From Micrococcus cohnii (lineage in GTDB: Bacteria > Actinomycetota > Actinomycetes > Actinomycetales > Micrococcaceae): a DNA stretch of 64,000 nt. The position numbers and the translations under genes were made by a program. The stretch is from contig NZ_JACHNA010000001.1 of assembly GCF_014205175.1 (NCBI RefSeq), forward strand, positions 310,001 to 374,000, given 5' to 3'. This document shows positions 31,501 to 41,163 of the stretch, piece after piece (positions within the stretch are counted from its first letter, which is position 1; every line of letters begins with the position of its first letter). A model generated the notes under the pieces. It was not told where the DNA came from and ran no database searches. It saw only the letters and a program-made list of their open reading frames with translations.

Positions 31501-32757
31501 GTGAACTCAGGCGACTCGACCACGTGCACTTCGACGACACCCCCGTCTGCCCCGGCGCGGTGTGAGGAACGACTCCTGCTGATGGACGCCCGCTACACCC
31601 GGACTGACTTCCACGACGGCATCTCGCGCTACGGCTCCAGTCTGATCGACGCGGTGGTTCGCCGGGCGGCTCGCCGCGAGGGGGCGGTTCGGTTCCGTGT
31701 CGAGATGCTCATTCACGACGAGCGTCAGCTGGCCCTGCTGCCCGTGGGGGTCTCGTGGCACCGGGTCGGTGCACCAACCTCCGTCGCAGAGCCGCTCGTG
31801 GCCCGGAGGGTGAACGCTCTGGCCCCGGACGTGGTGTTCTCCCCGATGCAGACCATGGGCTCCTTCGGGCGTTGCTACGGGCTGATCCTGACCCTGCACG
31901 ACCTGATCTACTACCAGCACCGCACGCCACCGCAGAACCTTCCCCTGCCGGTGCGCCTGCTGTGGCGGCTGTATCACCTGGGATACGGACCGCAGCGCCT
32001 GCTGCTCAACCGGGCGGACCGGGTGGCCACCGTGTCCGAGACGACCGCCGCCCTCATCCGGCGGCATCGGCTGACCCGGCGTCCCGTGGACGTGGTGTCC
32101 AATGCGCCACAGGCGGTCCAGGCGCCCCGCGACCCGGACCGGGCCCCGGACAAGTCACTCGTCTACATGGGCTCCTTCATGGAGTACAAGGGTGTCGATG
32201 ATCTCGTCGCCGCTGTCCCGCTGTTGCCCGGTTACACCCTGCACCTGCTCTCGACGATCACCCCGGGGCGGCGCGCTGAGCTCGAGCAGGCCCTGGACGC
32301 CGCACGACGGCGGGAGGGCGCCTGCGGCGGGACGGTCGTGTTCCACGGCGGTGTCAGCGACGAGAGGTACGTCGAGCTGCTGCGGTCGGCCACGGCACTG
32401 GTGACCCTCTCCCGGGCCGAGGGCTTCGGGCTGCCGCTGGCTGAGGCCATGTCCCACGGCACCCCCGTCGTCGCGACGGACCTGCCGATCTTCCATGAGA
32501 TCGGCGGAGATGACGGCGCGTACCTGCCTGTCGATGTTGCCGAGGCGCCTGCCACGGTGCTCGCCGCCGCGGTGCGACGCTTGGAACGTCCCGATGCCTT
32601 CGCGGCGGCATCGCGGGCAGCAGCCCGCCAGGCCGAGAGGTTCACCTGGGACGCCTCGGCTGATCGCCTGCTCGACGCCGCCGAGGCCGTGCTCCAGGCC
32701 CGCCGGTCGGTGCCGGAGCAGTGCCCTCCAGCGGCCACAACACCGACGGCCCCGTGA
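31501..32757 (+). CDS. GT4-family glycosyltransferase
   Basis: 418 residues from GTG 31501, chosen because a -10 box lies 7 nt upstream and because the frame before it is antisense to the NlpC leader. It shows LLLMDARYTRTDFHDGISRY, an N-terminal domain with LILTLHDLIYYQHRTPP, and the GT4 donor domain with SLVYMGSFMEYKGVDDLV and SRAEGFGLPLAEAMSHGTPV (E-x7-E). Probably an envelope glycan transferase. The 3' end overlaps the convergent M23 gene by 116 bp. Confidence 0.8.
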   Translation: MNSGDSTTCTSTTPPSAPARCEERLLLMDARYTRTDFHDGISRYGSSLIDAVVRRAARREGAVRFRVEMLIHDERQLALLPVGVSWHRVGAPTSVAEPLVARRVNALAPDVVFSPMQTMGSFGRCYGLILTLHDLIYYQHRTPPQNLPLPVRLLWRLYHLGYGPQRLLLNRADRVATVSETTAALIRRHRLTRRPVDVVSNAPQAVQAPRDPDRAPDKSLVYMGSFMEYKGVDDLVAAVPLLPGYTLHLLSTITPGRRAELEQALDAARRREGACGGTVVFHGGVSDERYVELLRSATALVTLSRAEGFGLPLAEAMSHGTPVVATDLPIFHEIGGDDGAYLPVDVAEAPATVLAAAVRRLERPDAFAAASRAAARQAERFTWDASADRLLDAAEAVLQARRSVPEQCPPAATTPTAP

Positions 32758-33355
32758 CTCCGATCAGCAGCGACGGGTCGAGGTAGCGGTCGCGCACCGT
32801 GGTGCCGATCCGCCAGCCGTCGACCAGGCGCACCCCCAGGTGCACGCAGGTTCGCTCGCAGTGCTGCGAACCCAACTCCACCGTGCCGATTGGCTGCCCT
32901 GCCCGGACGGCTTGCCCCTCCGACACCGAGCCGCTCACCGGCTCCACGGCGCTGATCACGCCGCCAGGGTGCTCAAGGCTGACCACCGGACGCCCCGCCA
33001 CACTGCCGACGAACCGGACGGTTCCGTCCGCCGGTGCCAGCACGGTCGGTTCGTCCGCCGCGAGGTCGACCCCGCGATGCCCGGGACGCCACGGCTGCGG
33101 GGGAGCCTGGAAGGCGCGTAGCACTTCGGGCGGGTCCGGGCGTGGCACGGGGGAGTGCCAGTGCAGGCCCGTCGGGACGGGGCGAGCCGGCAGGATCGCG
33201 GTGGCCGCGGGCGACGCGACGCCGTCCTGGGCGACCGGGGCGGCGCCGGACAGCAGCGGGCAGATCAGCAGGAGCAGGGCGGCCAGTGCAGCCGCCGCCG
33301 GTCTCGCGACGCCGACGCGGCGGGGTCGACGACAGAGCCCAGGGGTCCGAGACAT
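32642..33355 (-). CDS. Secreted M23-family (LytM-like) peptidase
   Basis: 237 residues: signal peptide (AAALAALLLLICPLLSGAAP), a short linker, then an M23 domain with WRPGHRGVDLAADEPTVLAP (zinc-binding H and D), VVSLEHPGG, and a modified C-terminal motif CVHLGVRL where H-x-H is usual. The first His of the final pair is replaced by C-V, so activity is uncertain. ATG 33355; another ATG at 33376 is possible. The last 35 codons overlap a convergent glycosyltransferase gene. Confidence 0.75.
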   Translation of the reverse strand: MSRTPGLCRRPRRVGVARPAAAALAALLLLICPLLSGAAPVAQDGVASPAATAILPARPVPTGLHWHSPVPRPDPPEVLRAFQAPPQPWRPGHRGVDLAADEPTVLAPADGTVRFVGSVAGRPVVSLEHPGGVISAVEPVSGSVSEGQAVRAGQPIGTVELGSQHCERTCVHLGVRLVDGWRIGTTVRDRYLDPSLLIGVTGPSVLWPLEGTAPAPTGGPGARPRRRRAGDQPRRPR

Positions 33356-33376
33356 GGAGCGGTCAGGTGAAGGCAT

Positions 33377-33773
33377 GCCACCACGGTTGCCGACCCGGGA
33401 CCGCCTCGTCCGGGGACGGCGTGACGCGTGCGGCGTGTGCGGGATCGTCCGGTCGGAACGCACTGCTGTGCAGGAGGGGGCCGATGACCGGCCCTCCGGG
33501 CTCCTGGGGTAGAATGGCCGCAGCAGTGGCAAGAGCCGCGCAGACGAGCGCGCGCACTTGCGCTGACTACGCGCATCGCGGTGCACGGGGTCCTCATTCC
33601 GTGCAGGCGTCGCCGACGGTTCCGCCGCAGGGCGGGGCGGCGGCGTCCGAGCACCGATCGTCGTGATGCCAGGGACCGTCCGCCGGGCGGTCGTCAAACC
33701 GTGAAAGAACCATCGGCAGACCGCCTGCGCGTGAGGCGCGGGGTGACTACGGCTGCCACAGAAGGGAATCGTC
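33377..33773. other. Long intergenic region and leader upstream of rpsB
   Basis: 397 bp without a supported gene. TAGAAT at 33510-33515 is the best -10 box, giving a leader of about 250 nt before rpsB. Such a long leader suggests autoregulation by S2, known in other bacteria, but I cannot name a structure from the sequence. Confidence 0.4.
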
Positions 33774-34664
33774 ATGCCCGTCGTGACCATGCGCCAGCTG
33801 CTCGACTCCGGTGTCCACTTCGGCCACCAGACCCGTCGCTGGAACCCCAAGATGAAGCGCTTCATCTTCACCGAGCGCAACGGCATCTACATCATCGATC
33901 TGCAGCAGTCGCTGTCCTACATCGATCAGGCGTACGAGTACGTCAAGCAGACCGTCAAGCACGGTGGCACCATCCTCTTCGTGGGCACCAAGAAGCAGGC
34001 CCAGGAGGCCATCGCCGAGCAGGCCAACCGCGTGGGCATGCCCTACGTGAACCACCGCTGGCTCGGCGGCATGCTCACCAACTTCGCGACCGTCTCCAAG
34101 CGCGTGCAGCGCATGAAGGAGCTCGAGGAGATCGACTTCGAGGATGTGGCCGGCTCGGGCCACACCAAGAAGGAGCTGCTGCTGCTCAACCGCGAGCTGG
34201 AGAAGCTCGAGGCGAACCTCGGTGGCATCCGCAACATGGCGAAGACCCCGTCCGCCATCTGGATCGTCGACACCAAGAAGGAGCACCTGGCCGTCGACGA
34301 GGCGAAGAAGCTGGGCATCCCGGTCGTCGCCATCCTCGACACCAACTGCGACCCGGACGAGGTCTCCTACCCGATCCCGGGTAACGACGACGCGATCCGC
34401 TCCGTCAAGCTGCTCACCCGCGTCATCGCCGACGCCGTCGCCGAGGGCCTCCTGGAGCGCCAGGGCGGCAAGGGCGGCGACCAGGCCGCCGAGCCGATGG
34501 CCGAGTGGGAGCGCGAGCTGCTCGAGCAGCACAACGCCGAGCAGGCCGCCAAGGCCGAGGGCGAGCAGGCCTCCACCGAGACCGCCGAGAAGTCCGAGGG
34601 CGAGCAGGCTGCCGAGACCGCCGCCGCCCCGGCCGCCGCTGACGAGGCCCCCACGGCCGAGTGA
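33774..34664 (+). CDS. rpsB: Small ribosomal subunit protein S2
   Basis: 296 residues. Typical start [20 protein letters not shown] and [10 protein letters not shown], later [23 protein letters not shown] and [20 protein letters not shown]. The C-terminal 60 residues are an acidic Ala/Glu tail common in actinobacteria. It binds the 30S head near S1/S3. AGAAGGGAA lies before ATG 33774. tsf follows, as in most bacteria. Confidence 0.97.
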   Translation: MPVVTMRQLLDSGVHFGHQTRRWNPKMKRFIFTERNGIYIIDLQQSLSYIDQAYEYVKQTVKHGGTILFVGTKKQAQEAIAEQANRVGMPYVNHRWLGGMLTNFATVSKRVQRMKELEEIDFEDVAGSGHTKKELLLLNRELEKLEANLGGIRNMAKTPSAIWIVDTKKEHLAVDEAKKLGIPVVAILDTNCDPDEVSYPIPGNDDAIRSVKLLTRVIADAVAEGLLERQGGKGGDQAAEPMAEWERELLEQHNAEQAAKAEGEQASTETAEKSEGEQAAETAAAPAAADEAPTAE

Positions 34665-34770
34665 GTCCGGCCGGTCCCGGCGGCGCGCCTTCGACGGTGC
34701 GCCGCCGGGGTCGGCACGCAGACCCCGCACCCCTGCACCACCACTGACCTACGGGAAGGACCGAACGAGC

Positions 34771-35607
34771 ATGGCGAACTACACCGCTGCTGACATCAAG
34801 GCCCTGCGCGAGCGCACCGGCGCCGGCATGATGGACGTCAAGAAGGCACTGGACGAGGCCAACGGCGACGCCGACAAGGCCATGGAGATCATCCGCGTGA
34901 AGGGCCTGAAGGGCGCCACCAAGCGCGAGGGCCGCTCCGCCGCCGAGGGCCTCGTGGCCGCGACCGTCGAGAACGGCGTCGGCGTGATGATCGAGCTCAA
35001 CTGCGAAACCGACTTCGTCGCCAAGGCCGACAAGTTCATCGCGCTGGGCGACGTCGTGCTGAAGGCCGCCGTGGCCTCCGGTGCCGCGGACCTGGACACC
35101 CTGCTCGCCTCGGACCACGAGGGTCGCACCCTCGGCGAGTACGTCACCGAGGAGGGCGCCCTGCTCGGCGAGAAGGTGGCCGTGCGCCGCCTCGCCCGTG
35201 TCGAGGGCGCCGAGGTCGACGCCTACCTGCACAAGACCTCGAAGGACCTGCCGGCCCAGGTCGGCGTCCTGCTGGCCGTGGATTCGGATTCGGACCAGGC
35301 CAAGGTCGCCGCTCACGACATCGCCGTGCACACCGCCGCGTACTCGCCGAAGTACCTCTCCCGTGAAGAGGTGCCGGCCGAGACCGTCGAGAACGAGCGG
35401 CGCATCGCGGACGAGACCGCTCGTTCCGAGGGCAAGCCCGAGCAGGCCCTGCCGAAGATCATCGAGGGTCGCCTGACCGGCTTCTTCAAGGAGATCGTGC
35501 TGGTCGACCAGCCCTTTGCCAAGGACCCGAAGACCACCGTCGGCAAGGTCGCCGAGGAGGCCGGCACGCAGGTCACCGGCTTCGCGCGCTTCCGCGTGGG
35601 CAACTGA
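34771..35607 (+). CDS. tsf: Elongation factor Ts
   Basis: 278 residues, nucleotide-exchange factor for EF-Tu. Signature motifs: [16 protein letters not shown] and [12 protein letters not shown]-terminal UBA-like domain (1-55) and two core domains. GGGAAGGA precedes ATG 34771. In operon with rpsB; a strong hairpin terminator follows. Confidence 0.97.
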   Translation: MANYTAADIKALRERTGAGMMDVKKALDEANGDADKAMEIIRVKGLKGATKREGRSAAEGLVAATVENGVGVMIELNCETDFVAKADKFIALGDVVLKAAVASGAADLDTLLASDHEGRTLGEYVTEEGALLGEKVAVRRLARVEGAEVDAYLHKTSKDLPAQVGVLLAVDSDSDQAKVAAHDIAVHTAAYSPKYLSREEVPAETVENERRIADETARSEGKPEQALPKIIEGRLTGFFKEIVLVDQPFAKDPKTTVGKVAEEAGTQVTGFARFRVGN

Positions 35608-35640
35608 TCCACGCGCGCCCGTCGACGACGGCCGCGCCAC

Positions 35641-35684
35641 CGCACAAGGGCGGTCACCGGAGCCCCGGTGGCCGCCCTTGTGCG
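35641..35684 (+). terminator. Terminator of the rpsB-tsf operon
   Basis: A 20-bp stem (35641-35660 with 35665-35684, one mismatch) around an AGCC loop, 35 bp after tsf. Confidence 0.8.
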
Positions 35685-35710
35685 TGTTCACTCGGCGGGT
35701 CCGGTCGACG

Positions 35711-35739
35711 TTCGTCGCGTGCCTGCCTGCCGGTAAGAT
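35711..35739 (+). promoter_or_regulatory. Candidate pyrH promoter
   Basis: TTCGTC (35711-35716) and TAAGAT (35734-35739) are 17 bp apart, just after the rpsB-tsf terminator and about 75 bp before pyrH. Confidence 0.5.
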
Positions 35740-35813
35740 CAGGCCCGAGCCCGACAGCGCCGCACGCGCGGCACGAGCCGGAACCGCACCCGAGCCACAC
35801 AGGAGCCACACGC

Positions 35814-36569
35814 ATGGACGTCAGCACGCACACCCAGAGCTTCCCGACGGTCGACGACGCGGACACCGGACGTCGCCGCGTCCTGCTCAAGCTCTCCGGC
35901 GAGGTCTTCGGCGGCGGCAAGGTCGGTGTGGACCCGGACACGGTGCGGGGCATCGCCGAGCAGATCGCGGCAGCGGCCAAGGACGTCGAGATCGCCATCG
36001 TCGTCGGCGGCGGCAACTTCTTCCGCGGCGCCGAGCTCTCCGAGAACGGCATGGATCGCCGTCGGGCCGACTACATGGGCATGCTCGGCACCGTCATGAA
36101 CTGCCTGGCTCTGCAGGACTTCCTGCAGCAGGCCGGTGTCTCCACCCGCGTGCAGTCGGCCATCTCGATGGAGCAGGTCGCCGAGCCGTACATTCCGCTG
36201 CGCGCGATCCGGCACATGCAGAAGGGCCGGGTCGTCGTCTTCGGGGCCGGGACCGGACTGCCGTACTTCTCCACGGACACCGTGGCCGCCCAGCGCGCTC
36301 TCGAGATCGGCGCCGACGAGGTGCTGATGGCGAAGTCGGGCGTCGACGGCGTCTACACGGCCGACCCCAAGCGGGACCCCTCGGCCGAGCGCCTCGAGCA
36401 CCTCACCTACGACGACGCCCTGCGCCGCGAGATCCGGGTGATGGACCTGACCGCCATGACCATGTGCAAGGACAACGCGCTGACGATGCGCGTGTTCGGC
36501 ATGGAAGGGCCGGGCAATGTCACGGCCGCACTGCGCGGCGAGGACATCGGCACCACCGTCACCCCCTGA
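35814..36569 (+). CDS. pyrH: UMP kinase
   Basis: 251 residues, amino-acid-kinase fold. [12 protein letters not shown] binds [14 protein letters not shown] binds UMP, and AVGxDxxYTADP-like [14 protein letters not shown] marks the family. It phosphorylates UMP to UDP in pyrimidine synthesis and is usually a GTP-activated hexamer. ATG 35814 follows AGGAGC. Followed by frr, as in most bacteria. Confidence 0.96.
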   Translation: MDVSTHTQSFPTVDDADTGRRRVLLKLSGEVFGGGKVGVDPDTVRGIAEQIAAAAKDVEIAIVVGGGNFFRGAELSENGMDRRRADYMGMLGTVMNCLALQDFLQQAGVSTRVQSAISMEQVAEPYIPLRAIRHMQKGRVVVFGAGTGLPYFSTDTVAAQRALEIGADEVLMAKSGVDGVYTADPKRDPSAERLEHLTYDDALRREIRVMDLTAMTMCKDNALTMRVFGMEGPGNVTAALRGEDIGTTVTP

Positions 36570-36659
36570 GCGTCCCGCATCGGCGTCGCTGCGGTGACAG
36601 AACGGCCCTGCCCTGACGCGTAGGATGGGCTGGAGCACACCGAATCCCAAGGAGAGAAC

Positions 36660-37217
36660 GTGATCCAGGAGACCTTGAAGTCCGCCGAAGAGCAGATGGA
36701 GCGCACCATCGAGGCCACCCGCGAGGACTTCGCGTCCGTGCGCACCGGCCGCGCCAACCCCGGCCTGTACTCGAAGGTCATGGTGGACTACTACGGCTCG
36801 TACACCCCGCTGCAGCAGCTCGCTTCGTTCACCACGACCGACGCGCGCACGCTGCTGATCACTCCGTTCGACGTGAGCGCTCTGCGCAACATCGAGAAGG
36901 CCCTCTCCGAGTCGGAGGTCGGCGCGAACCCGTCGAACGACGGCAAGGTCATCCGCGTGGTCATGCCCGAGCTGACCGAGGAGCGGCGCAAGGAGTATGT
37001 GAAGCTCGTCAAGTCCAAGGCGGAGGAGCACAAGATCTCTCTGCGCAATGCCCGCCGCAAGGCCAAGGAGGCCATGGACAAGGCGGTCAAGGACGGCGAC
37101 GTCGGCGAGGACGAGGGCGCACGTGGCGAGAAGGACCTCGACGCGCTGACCAAGAAGCACGTGGACATGGTCGACGAGATGGCGAAGAACAAGGAGGCGG
37201 AGCTGCTCGAGCTCTGA
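36660..37217 (+). CDS. frr: Ribosome recycling factor
   Basis: 185 residues with GTG 36660 and GGAGAG upstream. Conserved parts are TREDFASVRTGRANPGL, YYGSYTPLQQLA and MPELTEERRKEYVK. It splits post-termination ribosomes with EF-G. A TAGGAT -10 box (36621-36626) suggests an own promoter besides read-through from pyrH. Confidence 0.97.
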   Translation: MIQETLKSAEEQMERTIEATREDFASVRTGRANPGLYSKVMVDYYGSYTPLQQLASFTTTDARTLLITPFDVSALRNIEKALSESEVGANPSNDGKVIRVVMPELTEERRKEYVKLVKSKAEEHKISLRNARRKAKEAMDKAVKDGDVGEDEGARGEKDLDALTKKHVDMVDEMAKNKEAELLEL

Positions 37218-37243
37218 GCAGGCTCCGCACCGACGCCACGTCG

Positions 37244-38074
37244 ATGGCACAGACCAAGGAATCCGCGCCCCCACGCGCCGGTCGCGATCTCAAGGCCGCC
37301 GTGCTCGTGGGGGTCGGCCTGTTGGGCGTGGCCCTGGTGGGCCTGCTGGTCTTCGACTGGCTCGTCGTCCTGTTGGTCGCCGCGTTGCTGGTCGTCGGCG
37401 TCACGGAGGTCGGCAGGGCCGTGCGCACCACGGGCCTCGACGTGCCGCTGCCGCCGCTGTGGTTCTCGGCCGTCGTGCTGCCCGTCTCCGCGTGGATCTC
37501 GGGCGTGGAAGGGCTGTTCTTCGCCCTGCTGGGCTGCCTGATGTTCCTGTGCCTCTGGACGGAGGCGCGGCGCGTCCGCCCGACCGGGCAGACGATCCTG
37601 GCCGGTGTGTTCGCCGTGATGTGGGCGCCGTTCCTGCTGTCCTTCGGCGTGGCCCTGCTCGATCAACCGCGGGGCAACTACCTGGTCGCCTGTCTGCTGC
37701 TGATGGTCGTCTCGAACGACACGTTCGGCTATCTCGTCGGCTCGCGCCTGGGCAAGACTCCCATCGCGGCGCGCATCAGTCCCAAGAAATCGTGGGAGGG
37801 CCTGGCCGGGTCCCTGGCCGGCTCGGTCCTCGTCGGCGTCCTTGCCGTCCCGCTGTTGACCGGCCTGCCCTGGTGGGCTGGCGTCATCCTGGGGGTCACC
37901 ACCGTGGCCGCCGCCACCAGCGGCGACTTCGCCGAGTCGATGGTCAAGCGTGAGCTCGGCGTCAAGGACATGTCCTCGGTGCTGCCCGGGCACGGCGGCG
38001 TCATGGACCGGTTGGACTCGCTCGTGTTCGCTGCCCCCGTCGCCTACACCGTGCTCGCACTTCCGGTCGCGTAG
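37244..38074 (+). CDS. cdsA: Phosphatidate cytidylyltransferase
   Basis: 276 residues with about 7-8 TM helices. It ends with the CDP-diglyceride synthase signature (S-x5-D-x4-K-R-x4-K-D...H-G-G-x2-D-R-x-D) seen in VKRELGVKDMSSVLPGHGG and VMDRLDSL. SPKKSWEGLAGS is also typical. It makes CDP-diacylglycerol, precursor of phosphatidylinositol and cardiolipin. ATG 37244 has only a weak ribosome binding site, so translation may be coupled to frr. Confidence 0.93.
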   Translation: MAQTKESAPPRAGRDLKAAVLVGVGLLGVALVGLLVFDWLVVLLVAALLVVGVTEVGRAVRTTGLDVPLPPLWFSAVVLPVSAWISGVEGLFFALLGCLMFLCLWTEARRVRPTGQTILAGVFAVMWAPFLLSFGVALLDQPRGNYLVACLLLMVVSNDTFGYLVGSRLGKTPIAARISPKKSWEGLAGSLAGSVLVGVLAVPLLTGLPWWAGVILGVTTVAAATSGDFAESMVKRELGVKDMSSVLPGHGGVMDRLDSLVFAAPVAYTVLALPVA

Positions 38075-38137
38075 GCCGCCCCGTCTCCCTGCCGCGCGTC
38101 GCCCGCGCGGTGTTCCCGTCACGTCAGGAGTAGATGA

Positions 38138-38734
38138 ATGTCAGAGCAGACGACGCCGTCGATCACCGAGCTGGCGGACGTCCGGTTCGGCCGCGCCGCC
38201 GCAGACCAGATCGGCTACGAGCCCAGCCACGTCGATGCGTTCATGAAGCGTGCCCGACGCGCCGATCAGGGCCGGGGCGAGTTGACGGTGTCCGATGTGC
38301 GCCAGGCCCGGTTCGCCACGGTGGCCGGTGGCTACGACACCGAACAGGTGGACGACACCCTGGACGACATCGAGGATCTGCTCGCCGCGCGGGAGCGGGA
38401 ACAGGTCACCGGGGAGCGGGGCGACGACGAGTGGGAGGCCATGCTCGCCGAGAGCATCGAGCAGCTGCGCGGTCGGCTCGAGCGCGCTCCGGGGGAGCGG
38501 TTTCGTCGACCCAGTCGCGAGGGCGCGGAGTCGTACGACGTGGAACAGGTCGACGAGCTCTGCGAACAGATCACGCGGACCTTGGGCGCCGAGCCCGGCG
38601 CCGAGGGCACCGTGAGCGCCGATGACGTGCGCCGGGCGGCCTTCGCATCCGCACAGGGCGACGAGGGGTACGAGGAGGCTCAGGTGGACGCCTTCCTGGA
38701 CGCCACGGTCGATGTGCTGGTGCGCCGCGCGTGA
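38138..38734 (+). CDS. DivIVA-domain-repeat protein
   Basis: 198 acidic residues carrying four related half-motifs of the DivIVA-domain type: VRFGRAAADQIGYEPSHVDA, ARFATVAGGYDTEQVDD, AESYDVEQVDELCEQI and AAFASAQGDEGYEEAQVDAF. This matches small actinobacterial DivIVA-domain proteins of unknown role. Unlike real DivIVA/Wag31 it lacks a long coiled coil. CAGGAG precedes ATG 38138. It could localise at the membrane or septum (inference). Confidence 0.75.
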   Translation: MSEQTTPSITELADVRFGRAAADQIGYEPSHVDAFMKRARRADQGRGELTVSDVRQARFATVAGGYDTEQVDDTLDDIEDLLAAREREQVTGERGDDEWEAMLAESIEQLRGRLERAPGERFRRPSREGAESYDVEQVDELCEQITRTLGAEPGAEGTVSADDVRRAAFASAQGDEGYEEAQVDAFLDATVDVLVRRA

Positions 38735-38756
38735 GCGCGGACACCGTGGGGTGCCA

Positions 38757-38785
38757 TTGTCAAGTGTGGTCCGGATCGTTAGACT
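38757..38785 (+). promoter_or_regulatory. Promoter of the branched-chain keto acid dehydrogenase operon
   Basis: TTGTCA (38757-38762), 17-bp spacer, TAGACT (38780-38785), the best sigma-70-like pair in the window. It lies about 130 bp before the E1-alpha start. Confidence 0.7.
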
Positions 38786-38917
38786 CAGGTCACATTCGGA
38801 CCGTGATGCATGCCACACAGTAGACGGTCTGCCCGCCTGCGCCGATCAGTGCCAGAGCGGTCCGGCTCGCGCCGTCCCTGCAGGCGCGGCTGGCCGCCAC
38901 GAGGAAGAGACGAGGAC

Positions 38918-40099
38918 ATGACGGACGTCGAACTCACTCCGCCACAGGCGGAGAGCACCACGCCGGGCAGCCCCGGCACCCCGGAGTCGTCGGGGCAGGA
39001 CCGTGACTTCCTGCAGGTCCTGGACGCCGAGGGTATCCGGCGTGCGGAGCCGGAGCTGGACCCGTGGATCGAGGACATCGACGATGACGCGGTGGCCCGG
39101 CTGTACCGGGACATGGTGCTCATCCGGCGCCTGGACACCGAGGCCACTCATCTGCAGCGCCAGGGCCAGCTCGCACTCTGGCCGCCGCTGTTGGGCCAGG
39201 AGGCGGCTCAGGTCGGGTCGGCCGCGGCGCTGCGGGACGACGACTTCGTCTTCCCGTCCTATCGCGAGAACGGCGTCGCGCTGCTGCGCGGCGTCGACGC
39301 GCTCGGCCTGATCCGGCTGTGGCGCGGGTCCACCTTCACCGGTTGGGATCCGTTCGAGCACAACGTCGCCGCCCAGCAGATCATCATCGGCGCGCAGGCG
39401 CTGCACGCAACGGGCTACGCGATGGGCGCGGCCATGGACGGCGAGGACGCGGCCACGATCGTCTACTTCGGCGACGGTGCGACGAGCCAGGGCGATGTGA
39501 ACGAGGCTCTCGTGTTCGCCTCCTCCTACAGTGCTCCGGTCGTGTTCTTCTGCCAGAACAACCAGTGGGCCATTTCCGAACCGGTCCGGGTGCAGTCGAA
39601 GCGACACCTGGCCGACCGTCCGTGGGGCTTCGGCGTCCCGTCGTTGCGCGTCGACGGCAATGACGTGCTGGCGGTGCTCGCGGCGACCCGCAGCGCCGTC
39701 GAACGTGCGGCCTCCGGCGGCGGCCCGACCTTCATCGAGGCCGTCACGTATCGCATGGGCCCGCACACCACGGCGGACGATCCGACCCGGTATCGGGAGG
39801 CGGACGAGGTCGAACAGTGGCGCCGTCGCGACCCGATCGACCGCGTGGCTGCGTATCTGCGGGACCGCGGCACGGACATGGCGGCCCTTGAAGCTGAGGC
39901 GACGTCGGCCGCCGACGCGCTGGCGAGCGACGTGCGGGCCGCACTCGAGCGGCTCGAGGAGCCCGGCCCGGACGTGTTGTTCGAGCACGTGTACGCCGAA
40001 CCGCACCAGGAGATCGACCGGCAGCGGCACGAGGCCGCGCTCTATCACCGCATGTTCGCAGACGGCGCCGAGAGCGCAGACGAGGGAGGCCAGGCATGA
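38918..40099 (+). CDS. bkdA: Branched-chain 2-oxo acid dehydrogenase E1 subunit alpha
   Basis: 393 residues, thiamine-diphosphate binding. The ThDP motif begins at GDGATSQGDVNEAL and ends near QNNQWAIS. WPPLLGQEAAQVGSA and RMGPHTTADDPTRYR are typical of BCKDH/PDH E1 alpha. It decarboxylates 2-oxo acids from Leu, Ile and Val. ATG 38918 follows GAGGAAGAGACGAGG. First gene of bkdABC; overlaps bkdB by 4 bp (ATGA). The neighbourhood points to branched-chain substrates rather than pyruvate. Confidence 0.9.
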   Translation: MTDVELTPPQAESTTPGSPGTPESSGQDRDFLQVLDAEGIRRAEPELDPWIEDIDDDAVARLYRDMVLIRRLDTEATHLQRQGQLALWPPLLGQEAAQVGSAAALRDDDFVFPSYRENGVALLRGVDALGLIRLWRGSTFTGWDPFEHNVAAQQIIIGAQALHATGYAMGAAMDGEDAATIVYFGDGATSQGDVNEALVFASSYSAPVVFFCQNNQWAISEPVRVQSKRHLADRPWGFGVPSLRVDGNDVLAVLAATRSAVERAASGGGPTFIEAVTYRMGPHTTADDPTRYREADEVEQWRRRDPIDRVAAYLRDRGTDMAALEAEATSAADALASDVRAALERLEEPGPDVLFEHVYAEPHQEIDRQRHEAALYHRMFADGAESADEGGQA

Positions 40100-41163
40100 G
40101 CGGGCAGACCATGACGTTCGGCAAGGCCATCAATCGGGCCATGCACCGGGCGATGAGCGACGACGAGAAGGTCGTGCTCATGGGCGAGGACATCGGCGTG
40201 CTGGGCGGCGTCTTCCGCATCACGGACGGCCTGCAGGAGGAGTTCGGCGCTCGTCGTGTGATGGACACGCCGCTGGCGGAGTCCGGCATCGTCGGCACCG
40301 CCATCGGCCTGGCGTACCGGGGTTACCGGCCCGTCGTCGAGATCCAGTTCGACGGCTTCGTGTACCCGGCCTTCGATCAGATCGTCGCGAACCTGGCGAA
40401 GATGTTCGCTCGGACGCAGGGCGCCGTCCGGCTTCCCGTGACGATCCGCATCCCCTTCGGCGGCGGCATCGGCTCGCCGGAGCACCACTCCGAGTCGCCC
40501 GAGGCCTATTTCATGCACACGGCCGGCCTGCGCGTGGTGAGTCCCTCGTCCCCGCAGGAGGGCTACGACCTGCTGCGCGCGGCGATCGCCTCCGACGACC
40601 CGGTCGTGTACCTCGAGCCGAAGCGCCGGTACCACGATAAGGGCGAGGTGGATCTCGAGGCGCCGATCCGTCCGATGGCTCCGGCCGCCGTCCTGCGCCC
40701 CGGGCGCGACGTCACGCTCGTCGCCTACGGTCCGCTGGTCAAGACCGCACTGCAGGCCGCCGAGGTGGCCGCCGAGGAGGGGCTCGAGGTCGAGGTCGTC
40801 GACCTGCGCAGCATCGCGCCCCTGGACTCGGGGCTGGTCGAGTCCTCGGTTCGCCGCACCGGCCGGCTCGTTGTCGCCCACGAAGCGGGCCGCACCGGCG
40901 GGGTCGGCGCCGAGCTCGTCGCACGCGTCACCGAACGCTCGTTCCACTGGCTGGAGGCCGCGCCGGTCCGCGTGACCGGCTGGGACATCCCGTATCCCGC
41001 GGCGAAGCTCGAGGAGCACCACCTGCCAGACCTGGACCGGATCCTCGACGGGATCGACCGGGCCGCAGGACGGTCGCATTCGCTCGAGAGCGTGGACGTG
41101 TTCGCTGCGCCGCAGACCGCCGAGGATCACCTGGCCGCCCAGGCCGCGGGGAAGGGGAACTGA
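40096..41163 (+). CDS. bkdB: Branched-chain 2-oxo acid dehydrogenase E1 subunit beta
   Basis: 355 residues, transketolase-like. MGEDIGVLGGVFRITDGL, DTPLAESGIVGTAIGLAYRG, IRIPFGGGIGSPEHHSESPE and the C-terminal transketolase domain (VEVVDLRSIAPLD) are all present. Forms the alpha2-beta2 E1 with BkdA. Starts in ATGA overlap with bkdA and its stop shares one base with the bkdC ATG, so the three are translationally coupled. Confidence 0.93.
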   Translation: MSGQTMTFGKAINRAMHRAMSDDEKVVLMGEDIGVLGGVFRITDGLQEEFGARRVMDTPLAESGIVGTAIGLAYRGYRPVVEIQFDGFVYPAFDQIVANLAKMFARTQGAVRLPVTIRIPFGGGIGSPEHHSESPEAYFMHTAGLRVVSPSSPQEGYDLLRAAIASDDPVVYLEPKRRYHDKGEVDLEAPIRPMAPAAVLRPGRDVTLVAYGPLVKTALQAAEVAAEEGLEVEVVDLRSIAPLDSGLVESSVRRTGRLVVAHEAGRTGGVGAELVARVTERSFHWLEAAPVRVTGWDIPYPAAKLEEHHLPDLDRILDGIDRAAGRSHSLESVDVFAAPQTAEDHLAAQAAGKGN

